A stretch of DNA of 64,000 bases from NCBI GenBank assembly GCA_900470195.1, contig UEIJ01000024.1:248001-312000 (forward strand). Reading direction: 5' to 3'. Shown one piece after another: positions 1 to 8,818 of the stretch. The notes under the pieces were generated by a model. It saw only the letters and a program-made list of their open reading frames with translations. It did no database searches and had not been told where the DNA came from. This DNA is from Hyphomicrobiales bacterium. GTDB taxonomy: Bacteria; Pseudomonadota; Alphaproteobacteria; Rhizobiales; Rhizobiaceae. The stretch's first letter is position 1. Each line of letters begins with the position of its first letter. The position numbers and the translations under genes were made by a program.

Positions 1-485
1 TTTTCCAGCACTTTAATCTGTTTCCGCACCTCAATGTGATGGAGAACATCACGCTCGGGCCCATCAAGTTGAAGGGCAAGAGCAAGCAGGAAGCCCAGGA
101 ACTGGCCGTTTCGCTTTTGAAGAAAGTCGGTCTCGCCGACAAGGCTGCGATGTATCCATCGCGTCTCTCGGGCGGGCAGAAGCAGCGTGTGGCTATCGCC
201 CGCGCACTCGCGATGCAGCCGAAAGTCATGCTGTTCGACGAAGCGACATCCGCGCTTGACCCGGAACTGGTCGAGGAAGTCAATCAGGTCATGAAGCAGC
301 TCGCGCAGGAGCATATGACCATGCTGATCGTGACCCACGAAATGCGCTTCGCGGCTGAAGTTTCCGACAAGGTGCTCTTCATGGATAAGGGCGTCGTGGT
401 CGAGGAAGGCAAGCCGGATTTAATCTTCACCAATCCGGAAAATGAGAGAACGAGAGCGTTCCTGAGAAAACACCTCAACCAGTAA
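1..485 (+). CDS. Polar amino acid ABC transporter ATP-binding protein (5' partial)
   Basis: This is the C-terminal part of a cytoplasmic ABC ATPase that powers amino-acid import. The reading frame is open from base 3, and the first residues ([12 protein letters not shown]) are a Q-loop, so the real start and the Walker A motif lie upstream of the window. Visible motifs are the signature [15 protein letters not shown], a Walker B region [12 protein letters not shown] and the H-loop VTHEM. These are typical of the GlnQ/HisP family. An internal ATG at 39 is not the true start. The substrate cannot be told from the ATPase. A peptidase gene follows after a short gap, so the transporter may supply amino acids or peptides to that neighbour (inference). 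Confidence 0.93.
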   Translation, partial: FQHFNLFPHLNVMENITLGPIKLKGKSKQEAQELAVSLLKKVGLADKAAMYPSRLSGGQKQRVAIARALAMQPKVMLFDEATSALDPELVEEVNQVMKQLAQEHMTMLIVTHEMRFAAEVSDKVLFMDKGVVVEEGKPDLIFTNPENERTRAFLRKHLNQ

Positions 486-568
486 GTCGACTTTTAAAAA
501 CCGGATTATGATACCCGCCCGTGCCTGAGCAGGAACGGGGATGGGGAACTATTGAGCGAGGAAAGACC

Positions 569-2224
569 GTGGCAAATCCAAATGAATGGAACCCGACCGA
601 ACGGGTGCGAGAACTCTCCTATCGCATGGTAAGATGGCCAAGCGAGACAGGAACACCTGACGAGGCATCGTTCGGACCCAAGCTTGCCGAGCTTTTGCGC
701 GAGATTCCCTATTTCCAGGAAAATCCTGACGATATTGCTGTCATCGACAGCCATGGTTCGCCGATAACCAAGAATGTCATCGCGGTCGTTCGCGGTACAG
801 GGCGGCGAACCTTGGCGCTGGCCGGCCATTTCGATGTGGTGGAAACCGGCAATTATCGGGATCTGAAGCATCTGGCATTTGAACCCGATGCTTTGCTTGA
901 AGCGCTTCTTGCAGACCTTACGAGCCGTCCGCTTGCGCCGAACGAGGAAAAGGCTCTCGCCGATTTCCAGAGCGGAAATTACGTTCCCGGACGCGGTATG
1001 CTCGACATGAAAAGCGGGGTCGCCGCAGGCATTGCAGTATTGGAACGTTTCTCGCAGCAGCCGGATCGCGAAGGTAATCTGATCCTGTTCGCTACCCCTG
1101 ACGAAGAGCGTGGTTCGCGAGGGATGCGCAGCCTGCGCGATGCCTTGCCGGAACTTGTTGAGCGCTGGGGCCTCGATATCGTTGCCGGTATCAATCTGGA
1201 CGCGACGAGCGATCAGGGGGATGGTGCCGAAGGCCGCGCCATCTATCGTGGCACCATCGGCAAACAGCTTCCCTTTGCCTTCGTGGTTGGGCAGCCGTCG
1301 CATGCGAGCTATCCGTTCGAAGGTGTGAGCGCACATCTCATCGCGTCGGAAATCATGCGGGCGGTCGAAGCCAATGCCGCCCTTTGCGATACGGCTGACG
1401 GCGAGGTTTCGCCACCACCTATTTGCCTTGAAGCGCGGGATTTCCGTGGCGGCTATGAAGTGACCACCCCGGAACGGACATGGATCGCGTTCAACTGGTT
1501 GACCCATTCCGTCTCGCCTGACGCTCTGTTCCAGCGCTTCGAGACGATTGTCGGTGACGCCGTGGACCGCGCAATCACACATTTCAATGTCGAGGCAGAG
1601 CGCTTTGCAAGGCTCGTTGGCAGTGCCAGCGACGCCAATCACAAGGGCCGAATTCTCACCACAGCGGAATTGCGTGGGGAAGTTCGGCGCGTTGGCGGCG
1701 AGGCGGCGCTGGAACGGATCGCAGCGCTGGAAGCTGAACTTTCAAGCAGCGACAACCCGCTTCTCATCACGCGGGAACTTGTGGATCGTATGGTTGCCGA
1801 GGCACGTATTACAGGCCCAACAGTCATCATTGGCTTCGGAAGCCTCGTCTATCCGCATGTTCGCATGGGGACTGAAACGGTTGAGGAACAACGTTTCGCA
1901 GAAGCTCTGGAAACCGCACGTGTGGATGCGGAGCGCCAGTTCGATACGACAATCCGGTATCGGGAGATATTTGCCGGTATTTCCGATATGAGTTTCTTCG
2001 GTCATATTCCGGATGCGGCGGATAGAGAGGTCATTGCGGCCAACACACCGGCAGCTCAATTCATAGATCGCGCCAATCCGAAGGCGCTTTCGTATCCAGT
2101 GGTGAATATCGGTCCATGGGGCCGCGAGTATCATCAGCGGCTGGAGCGGGTCTACGCTCCCTATGCCTTTACCGTGCTGCCGCAGTTTCTCTACGGAATC
2201 GCTACGCGCTTTCTAAAGGCATAG
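569..2224 (+). CDS. M20-family peptidase, RocB-like
   Basis: A zinc-dependent M20/M25/M40-type hydrolase of about 551 residues, resembling the RocB arginine-utilisation group. Metal-binding motifs are visible: GHFDVVETG (H87), MLDMKSG (D146) and a PDEERGSRG glutamate pair (E179/E180). At 551 residues it is longer than ordinary M20 peptidases (about 400), as RocB proteins are. I chose the GTG at 569 because GAGGAAAG precedes it at 557-564 and no in-frame ATG is better placed; the frame stays open upstream to 521. It follows an amino-acid ABC ATPase gene, so a role in processing an imported peptide or amidated amino acid is plausible. No substrate can be assigned. The gene converges on pta with only 27 bases between them. 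Confidence 0.8.
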   Translation: MANPNEWNPTERVRELSYRMVRWPSETGTPDEASFGPKLAELLREIPYFQENPDDIAVIDSHGSPITKNVIAVVRGTGRRTLALAGHFDVVETGNYRDLKHLAFEPDALLEALLADLTSRPLAPNEEKALADFQSGNYVPGRGMLDMKSGVAAGIAVLERFSQQPDREGNLILFATPDEERGSRGMRSLRDALPELVERWGLDIVAGINLDATSDQGDGAEGRAIYRGTIGKQLPFAFVVGQPSHASYPFEGVSAHLIASEIMRAVEANAALCDTADGEVSPPPICLEARDFRGGYEVTTPERTWIAFNWLTHSVSPDALFQRFETIVGDAVDRAITHFNVEAERFARLVGSASDANHKGRILTTAELRGEVRRVGGEAALERIAALEAELSSSDNPLLITRELVDRMVAEARITGPTVIIGFGSLVYPHVRMGTETVEEQRFAEALETARVDAERQFDTTIRYREIFAGISDMSFFGHIPDAADREVIAANTPAAQFIDRANPKALSYPVVNIGPWGREYHQRLERVYAPYAFTVLPQFLYGIATRFLKA

Positions 2225-2251
2225 AGCTTCCGCAAGCAGCGGCGGTGTCCT

Positions 2252-3229
2252 TCACTTGGCCTGATTGACAGTTATAGCGATCATGTGGAGGACATCGTCA
2301 GCGCTGCAACCGCGGGAAAGGTCGTTGGCAGGTTTTGCCAACCCCTGAAGCACGGGACCAATGGCCTGTGCGCCGCCGATCCGCTGGGCAATCTTGTAGC
2401 CGATATTGGCGGCCTCGAGATTGGGAAACACAAACACGTTGGCGTTGCCCTTAAGCGGCGAATCCGGTGACTTGGCGTGGCTGATCGCCTCCACGAAGGC
2501 CGTGTCGAATTGCAGTTCGCCATCGATACACAAATCCGGCTTCCACTCCCGGACCGTCCGGGTTGCCTGAACGACCTTTGACACGCGCTCATGCGCCGCG
2601 CTGCCGCCGGTTGAGAAGGACAACATCGCGACAGCAGGGTCCTTTTCGGTCAACTGGTGGTAGGATTCCGCCGATTGCATTGCGATGTCTGCGAGCTGCG
2701 CGGAATCCGGTTCTACCACGAGGCCGCAATCGGCAAAGATGAAAGCGCCTTTCTTCTGATGATGGGACTGGCACAATAGCATCAGGAAAAAGCTCGATAC
2801 GAGTGAAGCGCCTTCGGCCTTGCCGATGATCTGGAGCGCATGGCGCACCACATCGGCTGTCGTCGCAACCGCACCGGCAACAGTTCCATCCGCATCGCCT
2901 TCACGCACCATCATGGCGGCAAAGCCTAGCGGCGTTCTTGCCATTGAATCGGCCTGTTCCGGCGTCATTCCCTTGGACTGACGCAGCCGATGGAGCTTTT
3001 GCGCATAGTCAGCGCATTTGTGGGATGTCCTCGGATCGATGATGGTGATCGTTGCCCCGTTGATCTGCCTGCCGATGACGTTTTCAGAACCCAGAAGCGT
3101 GATCCGGGCAATGTTTTCGCGCTCGGCACGCAGCGCCGCATCAATGATGCGCGGGTCTTCGCCTTCGGCCAGCACGATGTGACGCGGCCTTGAACGCGCT
3201 TTCTCAAAAATCTTTTCCAATGGCAGCAT
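2252..3229 (-). CDS. pta: Phosphate acetyltransferase (short, PTA/PTB domain only)
   Basis: Converts acetyl phosphate plus CoA into acetyl-CoA, the last step of taurine carbon use here, because Xsc releases acetyl phosphate. The 325-residue protein is a single PTA_PTB domain (IVLAEGEDPRI near the N-terminus, then ARTPLGFAAMMV). It lacks the N-terminal P-loop and DRTGG domains of the long enterobacterial Pta. The frame extends further upstream into xsc, but the first residue of homologous sequence is the ATG at 3229, 61 bases after the xsc stop. The gene is last in the tauABC-tauXY-xsc-pta strand. An xsc-pta pair is the established arrangement in sulfonate degraders. Confidence 0.92.
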   Translation of the reverse strand: MLPLEKIFEKARSRPRHIVLAEGEDPRIIDAALRAERENIARITLLGSENVIGRQINGATITIIDPRTSHKCADYAQKLHRLRQSKGMTPEQADSMARTPLGFAAMMVREGDADGTVAGAVATTADVVRHALQIIGKAEGASLVSSFFLMLLCQSHHQKKGAFIFADCGLVVEPDSAQLADIAMQSAESYHQLTEKDPAVAMLSFSTGGSAAHERVSKVVQATRTVREWKPDLCIDGELQFDTAFVEAISHAKSPDSPLKGNANVFVFPNLEAANIGYKIAQRIGGAQAIGPVLQGLAKPANDLSRGCSADDVLHMIAITVNQAK

Positions 3230-3290
3230 TGAAATATGTTTCTCTGGAGTGGCCGGGAGTTTTACTCCCGGCCCGAATTGATGGACTGGT

Positions 3291-5066
3291 TCAAACCGGC
3301 ATCTGCTGCCGCATGTCGGCCTTGTCGATACCCGCCACGACAACAGGTTTCTTCATCGCATCGCGGCGGAAGGGTTCGCCCAGCTCCTGATTGAGCACCA
3401 CTTCGATGAAGGTGGTCACGCCCTTTGCCTGTTCGTCGATCGCCGTCTGCAAGGCTTCGGTGAGCGCCTGCTGGCTATCGACGGTAACGCCCTTGAGACC
3501 GCAGCCATCCGCCACCTTTGCATAGCTCAGGTTCGGATTGAGCTCGGTGCCGACGAAATTGTTGTCGTACCAAAGCGTCGTGTTGCGCTTTTCTGCGCCC
3601 CACTGATAGTTGCGGAAGATGACCATGGTGATTGCTGGCCAACCCTTTCGGCCGATGGAAGTCATCTCGTTCATCGAAATGCCGAATGCCCCATCGCCGG
3701 CAAAGCCGACCACTGGCGTGTCAGGTTGGCCGATCTTTGCGCCGACAATCGACGGAAAGCCGTACCCACAGGGGCCGAACATGCCCGGCGCCAGATATTT
3801 GCGACCTTGCTCGAAGCTCGGATAGGCATTGCCGATGGCGCAATTGTTGCCGATGTCGGTGGACATGATGACGTTCTTCGGCATACCGGCCTGAATGGCG
3901 CGCCATGCCTGCCGCGGGGACATGCGGTCTTTTTCACGTTCCCTTGCTTCTGCGTTCCACTGTGTGCCTGGATCGTCATCCTCATGGTCCATCGAGGAAA
4001 GCTGTTGCAGCCAGGCGGACTTGCGCTGATGGATGAGCTGCTTGCGCTCGTCGCGTCCGGCGTTGCCCGCATTGGCTCCCAACTGGTCGAGGATTTGCTG
4101 CGCAACCTGTTTGGCATCACCGCAAATGCCGACCGAGATTTTCTTGGTGAGGCCGATGCGATCCGGATTGATGTCGACCTGAATAATCTTTGCATCCTTC
4201 GGCCAGTAATCAATGCCATAGCCGGGCAGTGTCGAAAATGGATTGAGGCGGGTGCCGAGGGCAAGAACAACGTCAGCCTTGGCGATCAATTCCATCGCGG
4301 CCTTCGAACCATTATAGCCGAGTGGGCCTACGGACAGCGGATGCGTGCCGGGAAAGGCATCATTGTGTTGATAGCCGCAGCAGACTGGCGCATCGAGCTT
4401 TTCGGCAAGTGCGATGGATTCCGGGATTGCGCCGCCAATAACGACACCGGCGCCATTAAGAATGACCGGGAATTTTGCTTCCGTCAGAAGCTTTGCGGCT
4501 TCGGCAATCGCCTCGCGTCCGCCACTTGGGCGCTCCAGCCGCACGATCTGCGGCAGGTCCACATCAATAACCTGCGTCCAGAAATCGCGCGGAACATTGA
4601 TCTGTGCCGGTGCGCAGCCGCGCCATGCCTTCTCAATCACCCGGTTCAGCACTTCGGGAATGCGGGTCGCATCGCGCACCTCTTCCTGATAGCAGACCAT
4701 TTCCTCGAAAAGCGCCATCTGGTCTACTTCTTGAAAGCCGCCCTGACCGATCGTCTTGTTGGCAGCCTGCGGCGTGACAAGTAGCATGGGTGTGTGGTTC
4801 CAGTAGGCCGTCTTGATGGCGGTGACGAAGCCGGTCACGCCCGGACCATTCTGGGCAATCGCCATCCCCATCTTGCCGGTCACACGCGTATAGCCGTCGC
4901 AGATCAGCGCCGCATTCGTCTCATGCGCGCAATCCCAGAAGGTAATGCCTGCCTTTGGAAACAGATCCGATACCGGCATCATAGCCGATCCGATAATCCC
5001 GAATGCATGTTCGATACCATGCATCTGCAAAACCTTAACAAATGCCTCTTCCGTCGTCATTTTCAT
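3291..5066 (-). CDS. xsc: Sulfoacetaldehyde acetyltransferase
   Basis: A thiamine-diphosphate enzyme that cleaves sulfoacetaldehyde with phosphate into acetyl phosphate and sulfite. This is the desulfonation step of taurine breakdown in the cytoplasm. The 591-residue protein has the three-domain layout of the acetolactate-synthase superfamily. The N-terminal PYR domain carries the cofactor-activating glutamate in CAHETNAAL (E49). The C-terminal PP domain carries a GDGAFGISMNEM motif and, further on, FRNYQW, as in GDG-x(n)-N. The ATG at 5066 has an AAGGAAAGG ribosome-binding site about eight bases away. It lies between tauY and pta on the same strand, which separates it from acetolactate synthases or oxalyl-CoA decarboxylases. 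Confidence 0.94.
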   Translation of the reverse strand: MKMTTEEAFVKVLQMHGIEHAFGIIGSAMMPVSDLFPKAGITFWDCAHETNAALICDGYTRVTGKMGMAIAQNGPGVTGFVTAIKTAYWNHTPMLLVTPQAANKTIGQGGFQEVDQMALFEEMVCYQEEVRDATRIPEVLNRVIEKAWRGCAPAQINVPRDFWTQVIDVDLPQIVRLERPSGGREAIAEAAKLLTEAKFPVILNGAGVVIGGAIPESIALAEKLDAPVCCGYQHNDAFPGTHPLSVGPLGYNGSKAAMELIAKADVVLALGTRLNPFSTLPGYGIDYWPKDAKIIQVDINPDRIGLTKKISVGICGDAKQVAQQILDQLGANAGNAGRDERKQLIHQRKSAWLQQLSSMDHEDDDPGTQWNAEAREREKDRMSPRQAWRAIQAGMPKNVIMSTDIGNNCAIGNAYPSFEQGRKYLAPGMFGPCGYGFPSIVGAKIGQPDTPVVGFAGDGAFGISMNEMTSIGRKGWPAITMVIFRNYQWGAEKRNTTLWYDNNFVGTELNPNLSYAKVADGCGLKGVTVDSQQALTEALQTAIDEQAKGVTTFIEVVLNQELGEPFRRDAMKKPVVVAGIDKADMRQQMPV

Positions 5067-5088
5067 GGCGCGTACCTTTCCTTGGAAT

Positions 5089-6489
5089 TCAGAGAACTTC
5101 GTCTTTCAGCGCATACCAGCGATACATTGCGCGCTGGCCTATGCGCCTGAATGGCGTCAGCATGCCGTAGCTCGGCAGCTCGGAGGTGAAGATCGGCAGG
5201 TCCAGTCCCTGTCCGCCACCAGTCATCAATTGGGCGACGCGGCGTCCAGCCTGCGCCGAATACATCACGCCATTGCCGCCATAACCCATGGCATAATAGA
5301 TTTCCTGCGCCGGATCCGGACGATAGATGCGAGGCATCATGTCATGACTGACATCGACCCATCCCCACCAGGAGTAATCGATTTTGATGCCTTTCAGAGC
5401 CGGGAACTTCCGATAAAGGCCCCAGAGCAGCAGATCGTAGTGCTTCGGGTTCGGTGCATCGGCTCCTGTAATGGCGCTGCGGCTGCCGATCTGCATCCGT
5501 CCGTCCGGTAGAAAACGATAATAGTGGCGAAGCGTGCGTGTATCGGTGAGCGGAATGCCGGTCTTCGGGCCGCAGGCCTCGATTTCCTCCGGCGTCAGCG
5601 GTCGGGTTACGACGGAGTTCGACAGCACCGGCATCAGCCGGTAGCGGGTGAGCGGATGAAGACCGGGGGAGGTGTATCCCGCTGTGGCAAAGCATACTTG
5701 TCGCGCCTTGACCGTGCCGTTCGGCGTGTTGAGATGGAAAACATTGCCGTTCCTGCGGCAGCTAAGAACCGGGCTTGCCGTATGCACCTTCGCTCCAAGC
5801 TTGCGGGCCAGCCGGAGATAGCCGAAGGCGAGTTTCGCGGCGTGAATGCCCATCCCGTCCGGCTCGTACATGGCACCGCGTGCTTCCTGATCGCGGATGA
5901 AGTCGCTGTGGATTTCATCGCGGCTGACCATGCGTGTGCGATAGCCGAACACTTCATTCAGCAGGCGGGATTCCTTCTCCAGCGATGGGAGAACCTTGTC
6001 GCGATGGGCGATGTAGAGATGACCGCCATCCTGCGGGTCGCAATCGATTTCGGGTTCGGCAATCAGGGACCGGAAGAGATCGAAACCTTCGGCGATTTCC
6101 TTATGCAGCTTGCGCGCAACGTCTACGCCCCAGCGCTCGATCCATTGGGAGCGCTTGAGCCGGCCAGCGGAAATCTGCGCCTGACCGCCATTTCGAGTGC
6201 TGCACCCCCAGGCCACGCCGTTCGCCTCCAGAACCGTCGCCTTGATGCCGTGGTCGCGGGCGAGGTGGATCGCGGCAGAAAGCCCAGTATAGCCCGAACC
6301 AACGACCACTACATCGGCATCGACATCACCGCGAATGGGGCCGTCATCTTCGGGCGCGGGACCAGCCGTGCCGATCCAGTAGGTTGGCGCATAGTCGCGG
6401 CCTTGTCCTGGCGTTTTCGAAACCATCGGATCATAGGCGGGATCGAATGGTTGGGTGGCCGAGAAACTGTTGAGCGTGTGGGTATCCAT
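5089..6489 (-). CDS. tauY: Taurine dehydrogenase large subunit (FAD oxidoreductase)
   Basis: A DAO-family flavoprotein of 466 residues that would oxidatively deaminate taurine to sulfoacetaldehyde and ammonia. The dinucleotide-binding motif VVVVGSGYTGLSAA sits near residue 60, after an N-terminal extension, and is followed by TVLEAN and CSTRNGGQ. The C-terminus has the MGYGGNGVMYS glycine-rich FAD motif. The ATG at 6489 is preferred over one 30 bases upstream because GGAGG lies eight bases before it. By sequence alone it could be a gamma-glutamylputrescine-oxidase-like enzyme. The assignment to TauY rests on its place between tauX and xsc. No taurine:pyruvate aminotransferase gene is present in the locus, which supports the dehydrogenase route. 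Confidence 0.85.
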   Translation of the reverse strand: MDTHTLNSFSATQPFDPAYDPMVSKTPGQGRDYAPTYWIGTAGPAPEDDGPIRGDVDADVVVVGSGYTGLSAAIHLARDHGIKATVLEANGVAWGCSTRNGGQAQISAGRLKRSQWIERWGVDVARKLHKEIAEGFDLFRSLIAEPEIDCDPQDGGHLYIAHRDKVLPSLEKESRLLNEVFGYRTRMVSRDEIHSDFIRDQEARGAMYEPDGMGIHAAKLAFGYLRLARKLGAKVHTASPVLSCRRNGNVFHLNTPNGTVKARQVCFATAGYTSPGLHPLTRYRLMPVLSNSVVTRPLTPEEIEACGPKTGIPLTDTRTLRHYYRFLPDGRMQIGSRSAITGADAPNPKHYDLLLWGLYRKFPALKGIKIDYSWWGWVDVSHDMMPRIYRPDPAQEIYYAMGYGGNGVMYSAQAGRRVAQLMTGGGQGLDLPIFTSELPSYGMLTPFRRIGQRAMYRWYALKDEVL

Positions 6490-6528
6490 ATGTCGGTCCT
6501 CCAAATCACCGACGGACAATGTTGGGGC

Positions 6529-6918
6529 TTACGCCTTCAGCAAAGGCCGGTTCTTGCGGAATGCCTGCTTGCGGACGATCTTGCCGCCGCGCTGTGTGAA
6601 GAGATCGCAGCCTTCGGCCTCGACGCGTGCGCCGTTGGCATCCGTCCCTCGAAAAGTCCATTCGGACACGGCGCGGTCGCCGCTTACGAAGTGCCGATGC
6701 CCATCCCATCTCACGTCGGGCATGGCAGCCCATACGCCCGAAAAAGCCTTTGCGATGGCGTCCTTTCCTTCGAGGCGCGTACCGTAAACTTCATCGCCGC
6801 CGATGGTGAAGAACACGCAATCGTCAGCAAAAAACGCCATGATCGCATCGATGTCATGCCGGTTGAAGGCGTCGAAGAGGTCGGAAAAATGCTTCTCTGT
6901 GAGTTGTCCGGCGGACAT
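6529..6918 (-). CDS. tauX: Taurine dehydrogenase small subunit (SnoaL/NTF2-like)
   Basis: A 129-residue NTF2/SnoaL-fold protein, recognisable from the helix FSDLFDAFNRHDIDAIMAFF, the strand DCVFFTIGGDEVYG and the C-terminal TQRGGKIVRKQAF. In taurine-dehydrogenase loci the small subunit TauX is of this type and is encoded directly before the flavoprotein TauY. Here the gap to tauY is 39 bases. An AAGGAG ribosome-binding site precedes the ATG at 6918. The fold alone could be a generic SnoaL-like enzyme, so the name depends on gene context. How it contributes to electron transfer is not evident, as I see no heme or metal motif. Confidence 0.8.
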   Translation of the reverse strand: MSAGQLTEKHFSDLFDAFNRHDIDAIMAFFADDCVFFTIGGDEVYGTRLEGKDAIAKAFSGVWAAMPDVRWDGHRHFVSGDRAVSEWTFRGTDANGARVEAEGCDLFTQRGGKIVRKQAFRKNRPLLKA

Positions 6919-7052
6919 TCCATTGCTCCTTGGTAAGTCTCGTATTTGCCCTCATTTCGGGCAAAACTCCCCCATGGCGCGGCAGAACTGCCGCGCGGTT
7001 GATATTTACGAATTGGATTTCGGAAGGGCTGTTTAAAGCGGTCGAGGCATCG

Positions 7053-7919
7053 TCAGATTTTGCCCTTCCACGGAATAAGTACCTTTTCCAGATAGCGGAT
7101 CAGGAGGTCGAAGGCGAAAGCGAACACGCCTATGACGATGATGCCCATGATGACGGTGTCGCTTGCCAGAAACTGCGCGGCATTGAGCACCATGAAGCCA
7201 AGCCCGCGATGTGCTGCCACCATTTCCGCGGCAACCAGCGTCGTCCAGCCTACACCGATGCCGATGCGCATGCCGGTGAAGATTTCCGGCATTGCCGCTT
7301 TCATGATGACCTGCGTTATCACCTGCGTCCGGGATGCTCCCATCGCATAGGCGGCGTGAATCTGCTCAGTGGAGACCGAGCGAACGCCGGCTCTGGCCGC
7401 AATCGCCATCGGCGCGAAGATCGCGAGGAAGATGAGGAACACCTTCGGAAATTCTCCGATGCCGAGCCAGATGATGATCAGCGGCAGATAGGCGAGAGGC
7501 GGCAGCGGTCTGTAGAACTCGATAATCGGGTCCAGAACGCCGCGAACGAAACTGCTCATGCCCATCATGATGCCGATAGGAATTGCCGTGACACAGGCAA
7601 TCGCGAAAGCACCCAATACTCGCCCAAGGCTGGCGAGCGTATGTTCGGCCAGAGTGGAGTTTGCCACGCCATCGGTCATCGCCACTACGAACTTGCCGTA
7701 GACTGCGAAAGGAGAAGGGAGAAACAGCGGCTTGACCCATCCCATTCCTGTCACGAGAAACCAGAGCCCCAGCAAAATCAGTGCGGTCACAAGGCTTATA
7801 AAGCCACTATTGCCGTCGCCGGGGGCGCCATAGATTTTACCGGGTTTAACTGGCCGCGCCCGAGTTACGAACTCAAGCATGGACCAGTTCCGGGTTTCCT
7901 GATGCACGTTCATCGCCAT
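7053..7919 (-). CDS. tauC: Taurine ABC transporter permease
   Basis: Integral membrane subunit of the taurine importer (BPD_transp_1, SsuC/TauC type). It has about six hydrophobic segments, starting with [18 protein letters not shown]. The EAA-like cytoplasmic loop that contacts the ATPase is [17 protein letters not shown]. The start is uncertain. The ATG at 7919 has GGGGA six bases before it and overlaps tauB by 47 bases. The ATG at 7880 overlaps the tauB stop by only 8 bases but has a weaker ribosome-binding site. Either choice leaves all membrane segments intact. A 134-base gap follows before tauX. Confidence 0.88.
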   Translation of the reverse strand: MAMNVHQETRNWSMLEFVTRARPVKPGKIYGAPGDGNSGFISLVTALILLGLWFLVTGMGWVKPLFLPSPFAVYGKFVVAMTDGVANSTLAEHTLASLGRVLGAFAIACVTAIPIGIMMGMSSFVRGVLDPIIEFYRPLPPLAYLPLIIIWLGIGEFPKVFLIFLAIFAPMAIAARAGVRSVSTEQIHAAYAMGASRTQVITQVIMKAAMPEIFTGMRIGIGVGWTTLVAAEMVAAHRGLGFMVLNAAQFLASDTVIMGIIVIGVFAFAFDLLIRYLEKVLIPWKGKI

Positions 7920-8685
7920 AGATAATCCCCAGAATTGTCTCACGCATCTTGATGAAATCGGGACTGGACTTTACGGCGCGCGCGTCACCGCATTCCAGAA
8001 AGCGCCGGTTGAAATCCAGATCGTAGGTATGGGTGATCCGTCCAGGACGCGGCGACATGACGATCAACCGCGAACCGAGAAACAGGGCCTCTTCGACGCT
8101 GTGAGTGATGAAGAAGAACATTTTGTTGGTCACTTGCCAGACCCGCAAGAGCAACTCCTGGATTGTCTCGCGGGTGAGGGCATCGAGCGCTGCCATCGGT
8201 TCATCCATGAGCAACATTGCCGGATCACAGGTCAGGGCGCGGGCAATGCCGACCCGTTGCTGCATGCCGCCGGAAAGCTGGTAGATCTTGTGATTGTGAA
8301 AATCCTGCAGGCCTACCAGAGCCAGATTTTTTGTGGCGCGTGCGCGGCGTTCCGCCTTCGGCACACCTTGAAGCTTGAGGCCGAACTCCGTGTTGTCGAT
8401 GACGTTCAGCCAGGGAAGAAGTGCGTGTTTCTGAAACACGACCCCCCTGTCGGCGCCGGGGCCGCGCACCTGCCTTCCGCCCAGCGTGATTTCACCGGAT
8501 GAGGGGATCATGAACCCCGCCATCAGATTGAGAAGCGTGGTCTTGCCGCAGCCGGAGGCACCCAGCGCCACGACGAAATCCCCGCTGTCGATCCGCAGAT
8601 TGACACCCTTCAGTGCAATCACGGCTTCTTCCACATAAAGACCGGGATAAGTCAGACTGACATTCGATACGTTCAAGGTTTCCAT
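7873..8685 (-). CDS. tauB: Taurine ABC transporter ATP-binding protein
   Basis: Cytoplasmic ATPase of the taurine importer, 270 residues. Motifs are Walker [10 protein letters not shown] (residues 42-50), a Q-loop in [14 protein letters not shown], the signature [15 protein letters not shown], Walker [13 protein letters not shown] and the H-loop FITHSVEEA. The LPWLNV and SGGMQQRVG variants are typical of the TauB/SsuB group. The ATG at 8685 follows AAAGGTGACGTT, a good ribosome-binding site. The frame extends 15 codons further upstream without one. It overlaps the start of tauC, which indicates coupled translation. Confidence 0.93.
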   Translation of the reverse strand: METLNVSNVSLTYPGLYVEEAVIALKGVNLRIDSGDFVVALGASGCGKTTLLNLMAGFMIPSSGEITLGGRQVRGPGADRGVVFQKHALLPWLNVIDNTEFGLKLQGVPKAERRARATKNLALVGLQDFHNHKIYQLSGGMQQRVGIARALTCDPAMLLMDEPMAALDALTRETIQELLLRVWQVTNKMFFFITHSVEEALFLGSRLIVMSPRPGRITHTYDLDFNRRFLECGDARAVKSSPDFIKMRETILGIIYGDERASGNPELVHA

Positions 8686-8711
8686 AACGTCACCTTTCGG
8701 GAACGAGAAAG

Positions 8712-8753
8712 CGGTTCCGGCACAAACCAAAGGTTGCGTCGTTGCAGGAACCG
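8712..8753. promoter_or_regulatory. Inverted repeat between tauA and tauB
   Basis: CGGTTCC (8712-8718) and GGAACCG (8747-8753) can pair across a 28-base loop in the 133-base tauA-tauB gap. Hairpins behind binding-protein genes commonly stabilise or partly terminate the upstream transcript, which would favour tauA over tauB and tauC. That role is inferred; no uridine tract is evident. Confidence 0.35.
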
Positions 8754-8818
8754 TCTCGGTTCAGCGACCGTCTCCTAAAGACATCCGCTGGCGGAGGCGC
8801 TTGAATTACTTCACGTAA

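Noticed and set aside
506-1642. A 378-codon minus-strand frame opposite the RocB-like gene
   Set aside because: No motif or ribosome-binding site; the plus strand has intact metal-binding motifs.
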